64,000 bases of DNA from Thermoanaerobacterium thermosaccharolyticum DSM 571 (GCF_000145615.1 NC_014410.1:2715501-2779500), one strand, 5' to 3'; numbered from the stretch's first letter, positions 50,087 through 59,367 are shown. Translations and numbers: made by a program. The notes: generated from the sequence alone by a model not told the origin.

Positions 50087-50533
50087 TTAGAATGGAAGAT
50101 CATCTTCTGACTCCACCGGACTAAATCCATCAAAATCGCCGCCATCCACATCGATATCAAAACTATGAATATCTTTGCCTATATCAATCATAGGATCATT
50201 GCCACTGCTTTTATTTGAGTCCAAAAACTTAACTTCATCTGCAACAACTTCTGTAACCCAGTGGCGATTGCCGCTGTTGTCATCCCATGAACGAGTCTGG
50301 ATACTTCCGGCGACAGCAACTAATCTTCCCTTTTTAAGATTATTCCCACAAATCTCTGCAAGCTTTCGCCATGTAACGATGGGTATAAAATCCGCCAACC
50401 TGTCACCATTTTGCTGAGTATAGTTCCTGTTAACAGCAAGTGTGAACGTAGTTACAGGAGTCATATTTGATGACGCATACTTTAGGACAGGATCTTTTGT
50501 TAAACGGCCTATCAATACAACTTTATTTAACAT
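50087..50533 (-). CDS. ssb: Single-stranded DNA-binding protein
   Basis: 148 residues. The OB fold (MLNKVVLIGRLTKDPVLKYASSNMTPVTTFTLAVNR, VTWRKLAEICGNNLKKGRLVAVAGSIQTRSWDD) is followed by a flexible tail and the acidic tip ESEDDLPF that recruits replication and repair partners. Length is normal. It sits between rpsF and rpsR, the classic arrangement. Confidence 0.98.
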   Translation of the reverse strand: MLNKVVLIGRLTKDPVLKYASSNMTPVTTFTLAVNRNYTQQNGDRLADFIPIVTWRKLAEICGNNLKKGRLVAVAGSIQTRSWDDNSGNRHWVTEVVADEVKFLDSNKSSGNDPMIDIGKDIHSFDIDVDGGDFDGFSPVESEDDLPF

Positions 50534-50556
50534 TATTTAACCCACCTATCAATGAA

Positions 50557-50844
50557 TTATTTATCAACTTTAACAATAAGATATCTCAGTATACCGTCTG
50601 TAATTTTGTAAACTCTCTCAAGTTCGTGTGGGACATCTACATCACTGTTAAAGTTCATCAAAACATAATACCCTTCACTTTTCTTATCGATTTCATAAGC
50701 AAGCTTTCTTCTGCCCCACTCATCGACATTTGTAATTTCTCCACCTTTTTCTGTTATGAGATTTTTGAACTTCTCAATTAAAGCAGGTCTTGCTTCATCA
50801 TTAACATCTGGAGAAATTATAAATATTGTTTCATACGATCTCAT
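50557..50844 (-). CDS. rpsF: Ribosomal protein bS6
   Basis: 95 residues. [54 protein letters not shown] and [18 protein letters not shown] cover the complete bS6 fold. AAGGAGGTG lies 8 bases before the ATG. It is the first gene of the rpsF-ssb-rpsR operon, downstream of a conserved-looking leader hairpin that may let the S6:S18 dimer repress its own synthesis. Confidence 0.98.
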   Translation of the reverse strand: MRSYETIFIISPDVNDEARPALIEKFKNLITEKGGEITNVDEWGRRKLAYEIDKKSEGYYVLMNFNSDVDVPHELERVYKITDGILRYLIVKVDK

Positions 50845-50860
50845 TCTTTCACCTCCTTAC

Positions 50861-50895
50861 GGACTTTACGGCCCTATTGGGCAAGGCGGCAATCC
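50861..50895 (-). promoter_or_regulatory. rpsF leader hairpin, probable S6:S18 autoregulatory RNA
   Basis: On the minus strand GGATT-GCCGCC-TTGCCC-AATA-GGGC-CGTAAAGTCC: an outer stem GGATT/AGTCC, an inner stem GCCC/GGGC and an internal CCG, the feature bound by the S6:S18 dimer in known leaders. It ends 10 bases before the ribosome site. Identified from memory of the motif, not aligned. Confidence 0.6.
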
Positions 50896-50903
50896 ATATT
50901 GTT

Positions 50904-50932
50904 ATTTTATCATTGTTCATTTGGTTTTTCAA
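50904..50932 (-). promoter_or_regulatory. Promoter of rpsF-ssb-rpsR
   Basis: TTGAAA, a 17-base spacer and TAAAAT on the minus strand. It overlaps the last codons of the DUF951 gene, so the ribosomal operon starts inside the gene upstream. Confidence 0.65.
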
Positions 50933-51119
50933 CAGTTTTTATTACTTTTTTCATTCCCTTTTCAAATTTAGGCCTTGGCATCAACACCATTCGACCACAC
51001 TTTAAACATTTTATTCTTATGTCCATACCTACTCTAAGTACTTCCCATTCATCTCCACCACATGGATGAACTTTCTTCATTTTGACAATATCACCTACAT
51101 TGATCTCTTTTGGCATCAT
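50910..51119 (-). CDS. DUF951 small protein
   Basis: 69 residues from ATG 51119 (MMPKEINVGD) or 68 from the next ATG at 51116; both have AAAGGTGA upstream. The core VGDIVKMKKVHPCGGDEWEVLRVGMDIRIKCLKCGRMVLMPR is the DUF951 signature, with HPCGG and CLKCG forming a probable zinc site. Function unknown. The start overlaps the end of the mscS gene by about 28 bases, so it is probably co-translated with it. Confidence 0.85.
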   Translation of the reverse strand: MMPKEINVGDIVKMKKVHPCGGDEWEVLRVGMDIRIKCLKCGRMVLMPRPKFEKGMKKVIKTVEKPNEQ

Positions 51120-51987
51120 TATCACCTTTCTTATTATTATCTTTTAATACAACATTCATGTGTGGATATGGTAAATCTATATTGTAGTTGTTAAATGACT
51201 GTTTTATCCTATATCTTAAATCCCTCTCTACAGACCACTGTTGCATTGGTTTCGTCATAGCTACTATTGTAATTTCAACTGTAGAATCTTTAAAGTTAGT
51301 TATGCCAAGTACTGAAGGTCCTTCCAATATATCATCTCTATCTTTTTTTACCGCATTGCATATTTCATTTAATATCTTTAAAGCTTTGTCTACATCCTCT
51401 TCATAAGATATACCAATAGTTACGAGAGCTCTCATAGCACCTTTAGAATGGTTTGTTACAGACGTAATTTCGCCATTTGGAATGATGTTAAGATCACCTG
51501 AAAAGTCCCTAATTTTTGTAACTCTAAGTCCGATTTCCTCCACAGTCCCTGAAAAATTGTTTATAGTAATATAGTCACCCACTCCAAATTGATCTTCGAA
51601 TATTATAAAAAAGCCTGTTATGACATCTTTCACAAGGCTTTGTGCTCCAAATCCAACTGCGAGGCTGCCTATACCGGCTACAGCCAGTATTGAACCCATT
51701 TTTAATCCTAATATCTCCAGTATAGAGTAAATTGCAACAAAGTATATGACATACCTTAAAATATTTTTTGTAAGAGAAGAAAGTGTTTTTACCTTCCTTT
51801 CTGAAAATTGAATCTTGGACCTTTCCTGCATTACATAGAATCTATCTATCAAAAGGTATCCTAATTTCTTGGCAATATACGCTATTATAACGACTTTTAA
51901 AATATCAAAAGTCGTTCCTAATATCTTTATATCGTAAAGTTTCAGTATTTGATTATACAAATTAAGCAGATATTCCAAATTAAACAT
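51091..51987 (-). CDS. MscS-type small-conductance mechanosensitive channel
   Basis: 298 residues. Three N-terminal membrane helices end in the pore helix ILAVAGIGSLAVGFGAQSLVKDVITGFFIIFEDQFGVGDYI, the family's Gly/Ala-packed TM3, followed by the beta domain (NNFSGTVEEIGLRVTKIRDFSGDLNIIPNGEI) and the C-terminal alpha/beta domain. Such channels open when membrane tension rises and release solutes during osmotic downshock. It fits the nearby c-di-AMP gene gdpP in osmotic control, though that link is only by position. Confidence 0.92.
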   Translation of the reverse strand: MFNLEYLLNLYNQILKLYDIKILGTTFDILKVVIIAYIAKKLGYLLIDRFYVMQERSKIQFSERKVKTLSSLTKNILRYVIYFVAIYSILEILGLKMGSILAVAGIGSLAVGFGAQSLVKDVITGFFIIFEDQFGVGDYITINNFSGTVEEIGLRVTKIRDFSGDLNIIPNGEITSVTNHSKGAMRALVTIGISYEEDVDKALKILNEICNAVKKDRDDILEGPSVLGITNFKDSTVEITIVAMTKPMQQWSVERDLRYRIKQSFNNYNIDLPYPHMNVVLKDNNKKGDNDAKRDQCR

Positions 51988-52001
51988 CCTTTCACTTTAA
52001 A

Positions 52002-52538
52002 TTACAGCAAAAACATTTTAAGGACATCATTGTTGTTCAAAAATAGCTTTGCAAACTGAGATTTGTCTATATACGTCCAGTAACTTAGGGGTAACATATT
52101 GTTTATGGCTTTAAACAAGCTGAATATGAAAAAAACAAACACAAATCCTTCTACCATGCCTAAAAGCCCACCGCCTATCTTGTTAAAGATCCTTATAAAC
52201 GGATAATTCGATAATTTGTTGAGTATCACTGCAAAGATTTTTAAAAATAATGTAAAGAACAAAAATGTCAAAACTATACTAATTAAATCTACAAACGACT
52301 TTATAGATGTAACATTAAAGATTACATTTTTTAAAGAGCCTGCCAATTTCATTGCAAAATCCAACAATTTTACATTTCTCATTATATACTGTGATACAAT
52401 TGGATAAAACTTCACAGTCAAAATCCATGATATTACAATATTTGCTAATCCGTAAAGTGTCATAATAAAACCTTTTATAAAGCCAGAGTACATAAAATAT
52501 GCAATTACCAAAACTATTATAATATCAACAATATTCAT
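52002..52538 (-). CDS. CvpA-family membrane protein
   Basis: 178 residues from the ATG at 52538 (MNIVDIIIVLVIAYFMYSGFIKGFI), the canonical CvpA opening; the longer frame starts inside the upstream region without a ribosome site. Four hydrophobic helices and the central 'NKIGGGLLGMVEGFVFVFFIF' motif match the family, known from colicin V production but of unsettled function, probably in envelope homeostasis. It lies 14 bases before the mscS gene and likely shares its transcript. Confidence 0.8.
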   Translation of the reverse strand: MNIVDIIIVLVIAYFMYSGFIKGFIMTLYGLANIVISWILTVKFYPIVSQYIMRNVKLLDFAMKLAGSLKNVIFNVTSIKSFVDLISIVLTFLFFTLFLKIFAVILNKLSNYPFIRIFNKIGGGLLGMVEGFVFVFFIFSLFKAINNMLPLSYWTYIDKSQFAKLFLNNNDVLKMFLL

Positions 52539-52674
52539 AAAAACCACCTTAAAACACCTAATATTATAATACACATTTATGTGCCTGTTTTCAACCAATA
52601 CTTATTTACAGTGTATTAATAGAATGAAACTTGTGAAAAATAATTATAGAAATATGCTTTAAGGAGATGGCATA

Positions 52675-53229
52675 ATGAAATTAATCAACATAAATGATAA
52701 AACATGTTACAGTGATTTTAGTTTAGAATTTTCAAGATGTTTTAATAAATTGTTTAACTTTAAAGATGACTTTGTCGTTGTCTGTATTGGTACAGACAGG
52801 TCCACTGGTGACAGTCTTGGACCAATTGTTGGATATAAACTAAAAAATTTCTTTTCTGACAGAATCGGTATATATGGAACATTAAGCGAACCTGTCCATG
52901 CGAAAAATCTAAATGAGACTTTATACAATATTAAAAAAGTACATAAAAATCCTTTTATTATAGCTGTGGATGCATGTCTGGGTTCATTAAATCATGTAGG
53001 CTGTATATCTATAGGTGAAGGTGCTATAAAACCTGGTGCTGGTGTTTCAAAAGATTTGACTCCTATAGGAAATATGTATGTGACAGGTATAGTAAATATT
53101 TCTGGATTTATGGAATTTATGGTACTACAGAACACAAGACTCAATGTTGTAATGAAGATGGCAGATATAATAACATATGGCATAACGAAATCTATAATAG
53201 AATTGGAAAATCGCAAAGAAAGGGCATAA
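52675..53229 (+). CDS. yyaC: YyaC-type sporulation protease-like protein
   Basis: 184 residues, with AAGGAGATGG before the ATG. The core VVCIGTDRSTGDSLGPIVGYKL and IIAVDACLGSLNHVGCISIGEGAIKPGAGVSKDLTPIGNMYVTGIVNISGFMEFMVLQNTRL matches YyaC, a relative of the GPR spore protease and HybD-type maturases, with the Asp residues of the metal site retained. The Bacillus gene is expressed in the forespore; its substrate is unknown. It is one of the few plus-strand genes here and ends inside a palindrome shared with cphA, so its last residues are RKERA. Confidence 0.85.
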   Translation: MKLININDKTCYSDFSLEFSRCFNKLFNFKDDFVVVCIGTDRSTGDSLGPIVGYKLKNFFSDRIGIYGTLSEPVHAKNLNETLYNIKKVHKNPFIIAVDACLGSLNHVGCISIGEGAIKPGAGVSKDLTPIGNMYVTGIVNISGFMEFMVLQNTRLNVVMKMADIITYGITKSIIELENRKERA

Positions 53230-53247
53230 TTTAAGCCCTTTCTTTGC
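53213..53247. terminator. Bidirectional terminator formed by the coding ends of yyaC and cphA
   Basis: A perfect 13-bp stem (GCAAAGAAAGGGC and its inverse) with a 9-base loop holding both stop codons. Each arm encodes the last residues of one gene, and each direction has a T-rich run downstream. Confidence 0.8.
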
Positions 53248-55858
53248 TTTCATCTATATCAAACTGACTTATTTTTATAAAATTGTTTATGACATCTACT
53301 ACAGGCGCATATTTTTCATAGAATATCACAATCAAATCTCCCGGTTGTGCTTCGTACATAGCAGTCTTTAATGCATCTACTTCTTTTAAAATCACATTTA
53401 CATCTTCTTTGCTGAGTCCACCCTTTAGTACGCCTATCTCCAAAAGTTTTGCTATTTCACCTGGCTTTCGTCCTCTTAAATCTAAGTCCTCCTTTATATA
53501 AACCTTATCAAATCCTTCTCCGCAGATTTCACCTATCTTCAATGTGCTTGAATCGCTTCTGTCACCCGGAACGCCTATTACTCCAAGCAAACGATTAGGA
53601 TTCAGCTTTCGAGCCGATTCTATTACCTTTCTTATACTGTCTATATTATGGCCATAATCCACAAGGACTCGGAAACTTCCTACATTGAAAATATTAAATC
53701 TACCTGGATTGTGATTTTCATCGCAATAGAATGATTTGATTCCTTTTGAAATCACATTTACTGGAATCTTGATGCCGTACGATGCAGCAATTGCTGCCAT
53801 GGCATTTTCTACATTATACAAGACTTTGCCGTTTAGCGTAGCGGGAATCTCATCAATTTTTGCAACTGGTACTATTTCACCATTTGCAATTACTATCGTA
53901 TCATTTTTTACGTATACAGAAATACCACCTTCTTCTAGATGCCTCTTTATAGTAATGTTATTCTCATGCATCGAAAAGTATATGATTTTTCCTTTTGCTC
54001 TTTTGGAAATATACGGTGTCATAGGATCATCAGCATTTAAGACTGAGTACCCATCTTTTTTTACTGCTTCTACCACTAAAGATTTTACAAATGCAAGATC
54101 TTCTAATGTTTCAATACCATCTATGCCAAGGTGGTCTTCTGAAATATTTGTAATTATGCCTACATCAGCCAAATCGTATCCTAAACCTTCCCTTACAATG
54201 CCACCTCTTGCTGTTTCCAACACAGCTGCATCAATATTTTTATCCGCAAGGCATGTCCTGGCACTTTTAGGTCCTGAATTATCCCCTTTATATATGCATA
54301 CATCATCAACATAAATCCCATCTGTAGACGTCATTCCAACCGTATAACCATACATCTTCAATATTTGAGATATCATTCTCACTGTCGTAGTTTTCCCATT
54401 GGTACCAGTAACCGATATAATTGGTATTGTGGCTTTGCTCCCTTTTGGATAAAGCATATTTACAATCGCTTTTGCGACATCTCGTGATTTGCCCTTAGAC
54501 GGGTAGTGATGCATCCTTATGCCTGGAGCCGCATTAACTTCAATTATAGCGCCATTGCTCCTGTTTAAAGGCATAGAGATATTTTCCATTGTAATGTCAA
54601 TTCCTGCAATATCCAAGCCAATGGCCTTTGCAGCTCTCACCGCTATTTCTATATTATCAGGATGTATTTCTTTCGTCCTATCAATTGCTGTACCTCCAGT
54701 ACTTAAGTTTGCGCTTTCGCGAAAATATACATACACACCTTTTGGAGGAATATCATCAATTTGGTATCCTTGCTTTTTTAACACAAATTGTGAAATATTG
54801 TCTATATTTATTTTTGTAAGAGGTTTCTCATGTCCAACACCTCTTAGAGGGTTCCTGTTTTCAATCTCTACTAGCTCCCTAATTGTATGTATTCCATCAC
54901 TTAAGACTCTAGCAGGTATTCTTTCCGATACCGCAACAACTCTATCACCAACCACAAGAACTCTGTAATTTTTCCCCTTAATATGTCTTTCAACTATAAC
55001 TAAATCACTTATGTTTTTTGCGTTTCTATATGCGACGATTAACTCCTCTTTATTTAATAGATTTAAAAAAACGCCTTTCCCTTGATTGCCGTTAAATGGC
55101 TTCACTACAACTGGGTAGCCAATTTCCTCAGCTATGGCTATTGCATCATTTTCATTATAAGCGACATCCCCTTCAGGTACTGGTAGCCCATACTCTTTAA
55201 TTATGTTTTTGGTCAGAATCTTATCACAGGCTATATCTACGGCAATGCAGCTAGTATTTTGGGTTATAGTACCTTCTATCATCTTTTGATAGCGTCCATA
55301 GCCTAGTCTCAATATGCTGCCATTTCCAACCCTTGTTACAGGAATTGACGCTTCTTCTGCAGCCTTCTTTAAAGCCATAGTACTGGGTCCCAGCTCAACC
55401 TCTACAACAACCTTCCTTATCTGCTCTAATTCCTGCTCAAAGTCGAAATCCTCTCCACTTATAAATTTATTTACCATCTTAACTGCTAATTTAGCTGATC
55501 TTATTGCACATTCCTCTAATTCATATTCAAATATTACGTTGTAAAGGTGTCCTTCAATCAATCTAGCTTTTCCATACTTCACATCATACCCCAGTATATT
55601 TTGAATTTCTAATATTATGTGCTCTGTAACATGTGGAAGATATGTACCTTCATCAAGTCTCTTTAAAAATCCACCTTCATAACCATACGAGCAACAATGT
55701 TTGTTTAAACTAGGAATGGTTTTTATAAGCCTTTCATTAAATCCCGGTATATCTTTTGTTGGTATATCATAATCACCTGTATCCACAATCATCTTTACAA
55801 CAGGTCTATGGCAGTATATGTTTCTACCACGATATACCCTTATATCCTTTATAATCAT
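53231..55858 (-). CDS. cphA: Cyanophycin synthetase
   Basis: 875 residues, full length. An N-terminal domain is followed by an ATP-grasp domain (IAEEIGYPVVVKPFNGNQGKGVFLNL, then GIDITMENISMPLNRSNGAIIEVNAAPGIRMHHYPSKGK) and a Mur-ligase-like domain with the P-loop VTGTNGKTTTVRMI near 490 and NISEDHLGIDGIETLEDLA. The enzyme adds Asp to the polymer backbone and Arg to its side chains, using ATP, to make the nitrogen store cyanophycin. The cphB gene lies directly upstream and overlaps by one base. The C-terminus is set by the terminator palindrome. Confidence 0.96.
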   Translation of the reverse strand: MIIKDIRVYRGRNIYCHRPVVKMIVDTGDYDIPTKDIPGFNERLIKTIPSLNKHCCSYGYEGGFLKRLDEGTYLPHVTEHIILEIQNILGYDVKYGKARLIEGHLYNVIFEYELEECAIRSAKLAVKMVNKFISGEDFDFEQELEQIRKVVVEVELGPSTMALKKAAEEASIPVTRVGNGSILRLGYGRYQKMIEGTITQNTSCIAVDIACDKILTKNIIKEYGLPVPEGDVAYNENDAIAIAEEIGYPVVVKPFNGNQGKGVFLNLLNKEELIVAYRNAKNISDLVIVERHIKGKNYRVLVVGDRVVAVSERIPARVLSDGIHTIRELVEIENRNPLRGVGHEKPLTKINIDNISQFVLKKQGYQIDDIPPKGVYVYFRESANLSTGGTAIDRTKEIHPDNIEIAVRAAKAIGLDIAGIDITMENISMPLNRSNGAIIEVNAAPGIRMHHYPSKGKSRDVAKAIVNMLYPKGSKATIPIISVTGTNGKTTTVRMISQILKMYGYTVGMTSTDGIYVDDVCIYKGDNSGPKSARTCLADKNIDAAVLETARGGIVREGLGYDLADVGIITNISEDHLGIDGIETLEDLAFVKSLVVEAVKKDGYSVLNADDPMTPYISKRAKGKIIYFSMHENNITIKRHLEEGGISVYVKNDTIVIANGEIVPVAKIDEIPATLNGKVLYNVENAMAAIAASYGIKIPVNVISKGIKSFYCDENHNPGRFNIFNVGSFRVLVDYGHNIDSIRKVIESARKLNPNRLLGVIGVPGDRSDSSTLKIGEICGEGFDKVYIKEDLDLRGRKPGEIAKLLEIGVLKGGLSKEDVNVILKEVDALKTAMYEAQPGDLIVIFYEKYAPVVDVINNFIKISQFDIDESKERA

Positions 55859-56679
55859 TATTTATCCTCCTTGTTATATTTAAAAGGCTCTCTTAGCATA
55901 ATATCAAAACCATACCCTGATGGGAGTATATGCAGTGTCACATGTGTTAATGATAATATCTCATCAGGGCTAGACTCTGACACATTGGTATTTTTCAATG
56001 TCCTACCGTCGACTACAGTTACTGCATTTGAGCCAATAACTCTAAACTTATTTCCATCAACTACTATAGCGGTATCTTCATCTATTCCTACTCCAAGATT
56101 CTCTGGGTTTTCAGCTATCGCAGTAAGCAGCCTTCCAATTCTGCCTCTTTGTGCAAAATGCTGGTCTATTATCACGTTATTTAAAAGTCCCAGTCCTGGA
56201 GCCATGTTTATTGTACATTTCCTTGGGGACTCCTCATCATTGCCACCTATTATCATCGTTCTAGACATAACAGATGCTCCTGCACTTGTTCCAACTACCA
56301 AAATGCCTTTCCGTTTATTTAATTCATTTAAAAGTTTGTCAATACCACTTCCTCCAAGTATACTGGTAATCCTCAGCTGATCTCCACCTGTAAAGAAAAT
56401 ACATGTACTGTTTCTTAGCCTTTCTTTAACAATTTCGTTTTTTACATCATCTCTCGAATCTATATTTACAGTTTCAACAGTTACCGCTCCTAACCTCTTA
56501 AAGATTTCTACATAATTTTTACCTACCTCTTCTGGCTTTTCTGTTGCAGTAGTCATTATGACTATTCTGCTATTTTCACCACCAGATAGTTTTATCACTT
56601 CTTTTAAGATTATGCATTTATCTTTTTTATCTTCTGCACCACCTATGATTAAAAGCTTTCCTCTGTTTATTTCATCCAT
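55858..56679 (-). CDS. cphB: Cyanophycinase
   Basis: 273 residues. The S51-type serine peptidase core shows GGDQLRITSILGGSGIDKLL and VVGTSAGASVMSRTMI (nucleophile Ser in GTSAGA), with IDQHFAQRGRIGRL and GVGIDEDTAIVV downstream. It cuts cyanophycin to beta-Asp-Arg dipeptides. With cphA it forms a make-and-break pair for nitrogen storage. The start has no close strong competitor upstream, and a terminator of the previous operon separates them, so cphBA has its own promoter near 56.7 kb. Confidence 0.95.
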   Translation of the reverse strand: MDEINRGKLLIIGGAEDKKDKCIILKEVIKLSGGENSRIVIMTTATEKPEEVGKNYVEIFKRLGAVTVETVNIDSRDDVKNEIVKERLRNSTCIFFTGGDQLRITSILGGSGIDKLLNELNKRKGILVVGTSAGASVMSRTMIIGGNDEESPRKCTINMAPGLGLLNNVIIDQHFAQRGRIGRLLTAIAENPENLGVGIDEDTAIVVDGNKFRVIGSNAVTVVDGRTLKNTNVSESSPDEILSLTHVTLHILPSGYGFDIMLREPFKYNKEDK

Positions 56680-56724
56680 CTACACGCCTCCACGTCGGTT
56701 CTTATTGTGTGAAATGAAAAATCA

Positions 56725-56763
56725 AAAAAACTTCAGACATATATAGTATGGCTGAAGTTTTTT
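56725..56763 (-). terminator. Terminator after the lipid kinase operon
   Basis: AAAAAACTTCAG and its inverse form a 12-bp stem with a 15-base loop, flanked by T-runs in both directions. It ends the transcript coming from the lipid kinase gene on the minus strand. Confidence 0.75.
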
Positions 56764-56781
56764 GACAATATACTTTTTTAT

Positions 56782-57654
56782 TTAATCTGTACATATTTTT
56801 ACAGAATTTCTCTTTACATGCAATACTATGTTGTTAGAAAGCAGAACTTCCCCATCAACGCACATTGCTACTTCTTTTTCAGTGCTTATCTGTATTTTCT
56901 CTGCTTTGTACATTTCAACACATTTCAAAACTGTATGCTTCCCAAAAATGGCCATAGGCAATAAAAATAATAATTTCAACTTATTGATCTCATTTACGAT
57001 TATCACATCAATGTACCCGTCATCGGGGTTTGCATCTGGCAAAATTTTAAATCCTCCACCGTAAAAACTACAATTTCCAAACGCCGCCAACATTATCTTT
57101 CTTTTTATTTTCTTACCATCAATATCGATTTTTATGCTGTAGGGCTTGTATTTTATAAGTACATTTATAAGGCCTAATGTATACGCAAAAATGCCACCTA
57201 CAAACTTTTTGGATTTAGTTATCTCGGCTGCCACATCCGCGTCTAAGCCAATATTAGCTATATTATTGCATGTAATATATTTATTTACGACAGCGCTGTC
57301 AATTAATTTGATTTTACCTTTTAACAAAATTTCCAGTGCTTTGTCTACATTTTTGGGTATACGAAAATACCTAGCAAAATCATTGCCAGTTCCTAATGGG
57401 ATTATTCCCAGTGCAACATCTGTATTGTTAATGCCATTTATCACTTCGTGCACTGTTCCGTCGCCACCGACAGCAACGATAATATCAAAGTTACTTTTTG
57501 ATGCCTCCTCTGCAAGTTTAGTGCCATGACCAGGATATTTAGTAATAAACACCTTGTAATCTACATTTCTTTCCTTCATAAGTTTCTCTATCTTTGGAAT
57601 CATTTTGTACGCTTTACCATTTCCAGCAGTAGGGTTGACAATAAAGGCAATCAA
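56782..57654 (-). CDS. Diacylglycerol kinase-like lipid kinase (DgkB/YegS family)
   Basis: 290 residues. The catalytic N-domain shows FIVNPTAGNGKAYKMIPKIE, IIVAVGGDGTVHEVINGI (GGDGT motif) and IIPLGTGNDFARYF; the C-domain carries CNNIANIGLDADVAAEI and ILPDANPDDGYIDVIIV. These are complete for the family, which phosphorylates diacylglycerol or related lipids to recycle them into phospholipid synthesis. It lies 7 bases after the DUF4446 gene. The exact lipid substrate cannot be told. Confidence 0.92.
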   Translation of the reverse strand: MIAFIVNPTAGNGKAYKMIPKIEKLMKERNVDYKVFITKYPGHGTKLAEEASKSNFDIIVAVGGDGTVHEVINGINNTDVALGIIPLGTGNDFARYFRIPKNVDKALEILLKGKIKLIDSAVVNKYITCNNIANIGLDADVAAEITKSKKFVGGIFAYTLGLINVLIKYKPYSIKIDIDGKKIKRKIMLAAFGNCSFYGGGFKILPDANPDDGYIDVIIVNEINKLKLLFLLPMAIFGKHTVLKCVEMYKAEKIQISTEKEVAMCVDGEVLLSNNIVLHVKRNSVKICTD

Positions 57655-57661
57655 ATTATCC

Positions 57662-58165
57662 TCACCTCTGACCCTTCCTCGCTTTATCTATTGCCTGAAT
57701 TTCCTCTGCCGATAAAGGATAATTTGACTGTGCTCTTACAATTGGCTTTGCAAATGTAGCCGTTTCATTTCTGCCGTATATTCCTGACAAGACTATTCCA
57801 TTGTCTTCACTGTCTAAAAGAGCTATTGAAAAGCTCAAGTCAGATCCCACATCATTAAATGCATTATACCTTACAATACCAACTTTCTTTATAGAAGCTT
57901 TCATTTCACTATCTATCATGCTTAACTCTTTCCTAAACTTTTCAAGCTTTTCGTTAAACTCTTCATTTCTACTTATGTTCTTTGTTAAAAGCTCAATTAC
58001 ATCTCCCGTTTCCAATTCTTTTATAAGCTTCTTATACTGGTTCTTTAATTTTGTGTATTTAGAATTAATTATAATAACTACTATGAAATCAAACAACCCA
58101 AGAACAATGGCAAATAAAATAAATAAACTCATGTTTTTATTAAATATCATCATCAGTTCTTGCAT
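57662..58165 (-). CDS. DUF4446 membrane-anchored protein
   Basis: 167 residues from ATG 58165 (MQELMMIFN), with GGAGGAG upstream. One N-terminal membrane helix (about 12-32) leads into a coiled coil (KYTKLKNQYKKLIKEL..., about 35-90) and the conserved end IKKVGIVRYNAFNDVGSDLSFSIALLDSEDNGIVLSGIYGRNETATFAKPI, which defines DUF4446 (YyaB/YtrH-like neighbours of soj-spo0J). Function unknown. The conserved placement near the partition genes in Clostridia suggests a link to the envelope or sporulation. Confidence 0.8.
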   Translation of the reverse strand: MQELMMIFNKNMSLFILFAIVLGLFDFIVVIIINSKYTKLKNQYKKLIKELETGDVIELLTKNISRNEEFNEKLEKFRKELSMIDSEMKASIKKVGIVRYNAFNDVGSDLSFSIALLDSEDNGIVLSGIYGRNETATFAKPIVRAQSNYPLSAEEIQAIDKARKGQR

Positions 58166-58194
58166 ACTTTCTCCTCCGAATTTCATAAATTTCC

Positions 58195-59343
58195 TTAACT
58201 CAGCGCTTGTTTTGCAATGGTGTACAATGCATCTACAGCTTTATCTACTTCATCTTCGGTATTAAAATACCCTATTCCAAATCTGACTGTACCTGTCTTT
58301 AACGTACCTATCGTCTGATGAGCCAGTGATGAGCAATGAAGGCCAGATCTCGTAGCTATATCAAATGCTTTATCCAGAATGTAGCTGACTTCCCCGGAAT
58401 CTATACCTTTTATATTTATAGATATAACTCCAACTCTCCTTTCTTCATCGTTATTTCCATACAATATAAGGTTTGGTATATCTTTCACACCGTCAATAAA
58501 CCTTTTTGTCAGCTTCCTTTCATGTTTTAATATATTTTCTACACCTATGCTTCTAATATATTTCACACCTTCTTTTAGACCTGCAATACCAGGTGTGTTT
58601 GGCGTTCCACTCTCAAGCATGTCTGGCATCATATCAGGTTGATGGATATTTTCTGAATTGCTACCTGTTCCACCTTCCTTTATCGTTTTAAGTTTTATCT
58701 TGTCCCTTACATAAAGTCCCCCTGTGCCTTGTGGTCCAAAGAGAGATTTATGGCCGGGAAATGCCAATAAATCAATATTATCCTCTTCTACATCAATAGG
58801 ATAACTTCCAGCAGTTTGTGCAGCATCAACCAGGAAATATATGCCCATTTCCCGGGCAATACTGCCTATTTCCCTTATAGGCATCAATGTGCCAGTCACA
58901 TTCGATGCGTGTATCATAGCAATCAATTTCGTATTTTTCTTAATAGCTTTTCTTACATCATCAACATCAATATTTCCCTTCTGATCACATTTCACTATTG
59001 TCAAATCAATATAGTTGCTGTCTCTTAAAGCTATCAGTGGTCTTATCATAGAGTTATGCTCCATGCTTGATGTTATCACATGATCGCCTTCATTTAAAAT
59101 GCCTTTTAATGCGATATTTAAAGAATCTGTGGTATTAAGCGTAAAAATTACTCTCATAGGGTCATTTATATTAAAAAGCTGGCACAATTCCTGCCTTGCT
59201 TCTAATATATGCTTTCCAGACTCTATTGCTAATCTATGACTGCCTCTACCTGGATTTCCACAATACCTCATTACCCTGTCAATCTCATCGTAAACTGATT
59301 CTGGCTTAGGATATGATGTAGCCGCATTATCAAAATAAATCAA
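58195..59343 (-). CDS. Cysteine desulfurase-family aminotransferase (class V)
   Basis: 382 residues from TTG 59343 (LIYFDNAATSYPKPE), which has GGGAGGG six bases upstream; the ATG further up overlaps that site. The PLP lysine lies in FPGHKSLFGPQGTGGLYV, and the catalytic cysteine in RSGLHCSSLAHQTIGT. This subgroup removes sulfur (or selenium) from cysteine (selenocysteine) to give a persulfide for Fe-S or Se/S delivery. It follows the DUF3343-HydE fusion gene by 24 bases, suggesting shared sulfur or selenium handling. No iscU-like scaffold is nearby. Confidence 0.88.
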   Translation of the reverse strand: MIYFDNAATSYPKPESVYDEIDRVMRYCGNPGRGSHRLAIESGKHILEARQELCQLFNINDPMRVIFTLNTTDSLNIALKGILNEGDHVITSSMEHNSMIRPLIALRDSNYIDLTIVKCDQKGNIDVDDVRKAIKKNTKLIAMIHASNVTGTLMPIREIGSIAREMGIYFLVDAAQTAGSYPIDVEEDNIDLLAFPGHKSLFGPQGTGGLYVRDKIKLKTIKEGGTGSNSENIHQPDMMPDMLESGTPNTPGIAGLKEGVKYIRSIGVENILKHERKLTKRFIDGVKDIPNLILYGNNDEERRVGVISINIKGIDSGEVSYILDKAFDIATRSGLHCSSLAHQTIGTLKTGTVRFGIGYFNTEDEVDKAVDALYTIAKQALS

Positions 59344-59367
59344 CGACAGCCCTCCCATCTCTTAATT

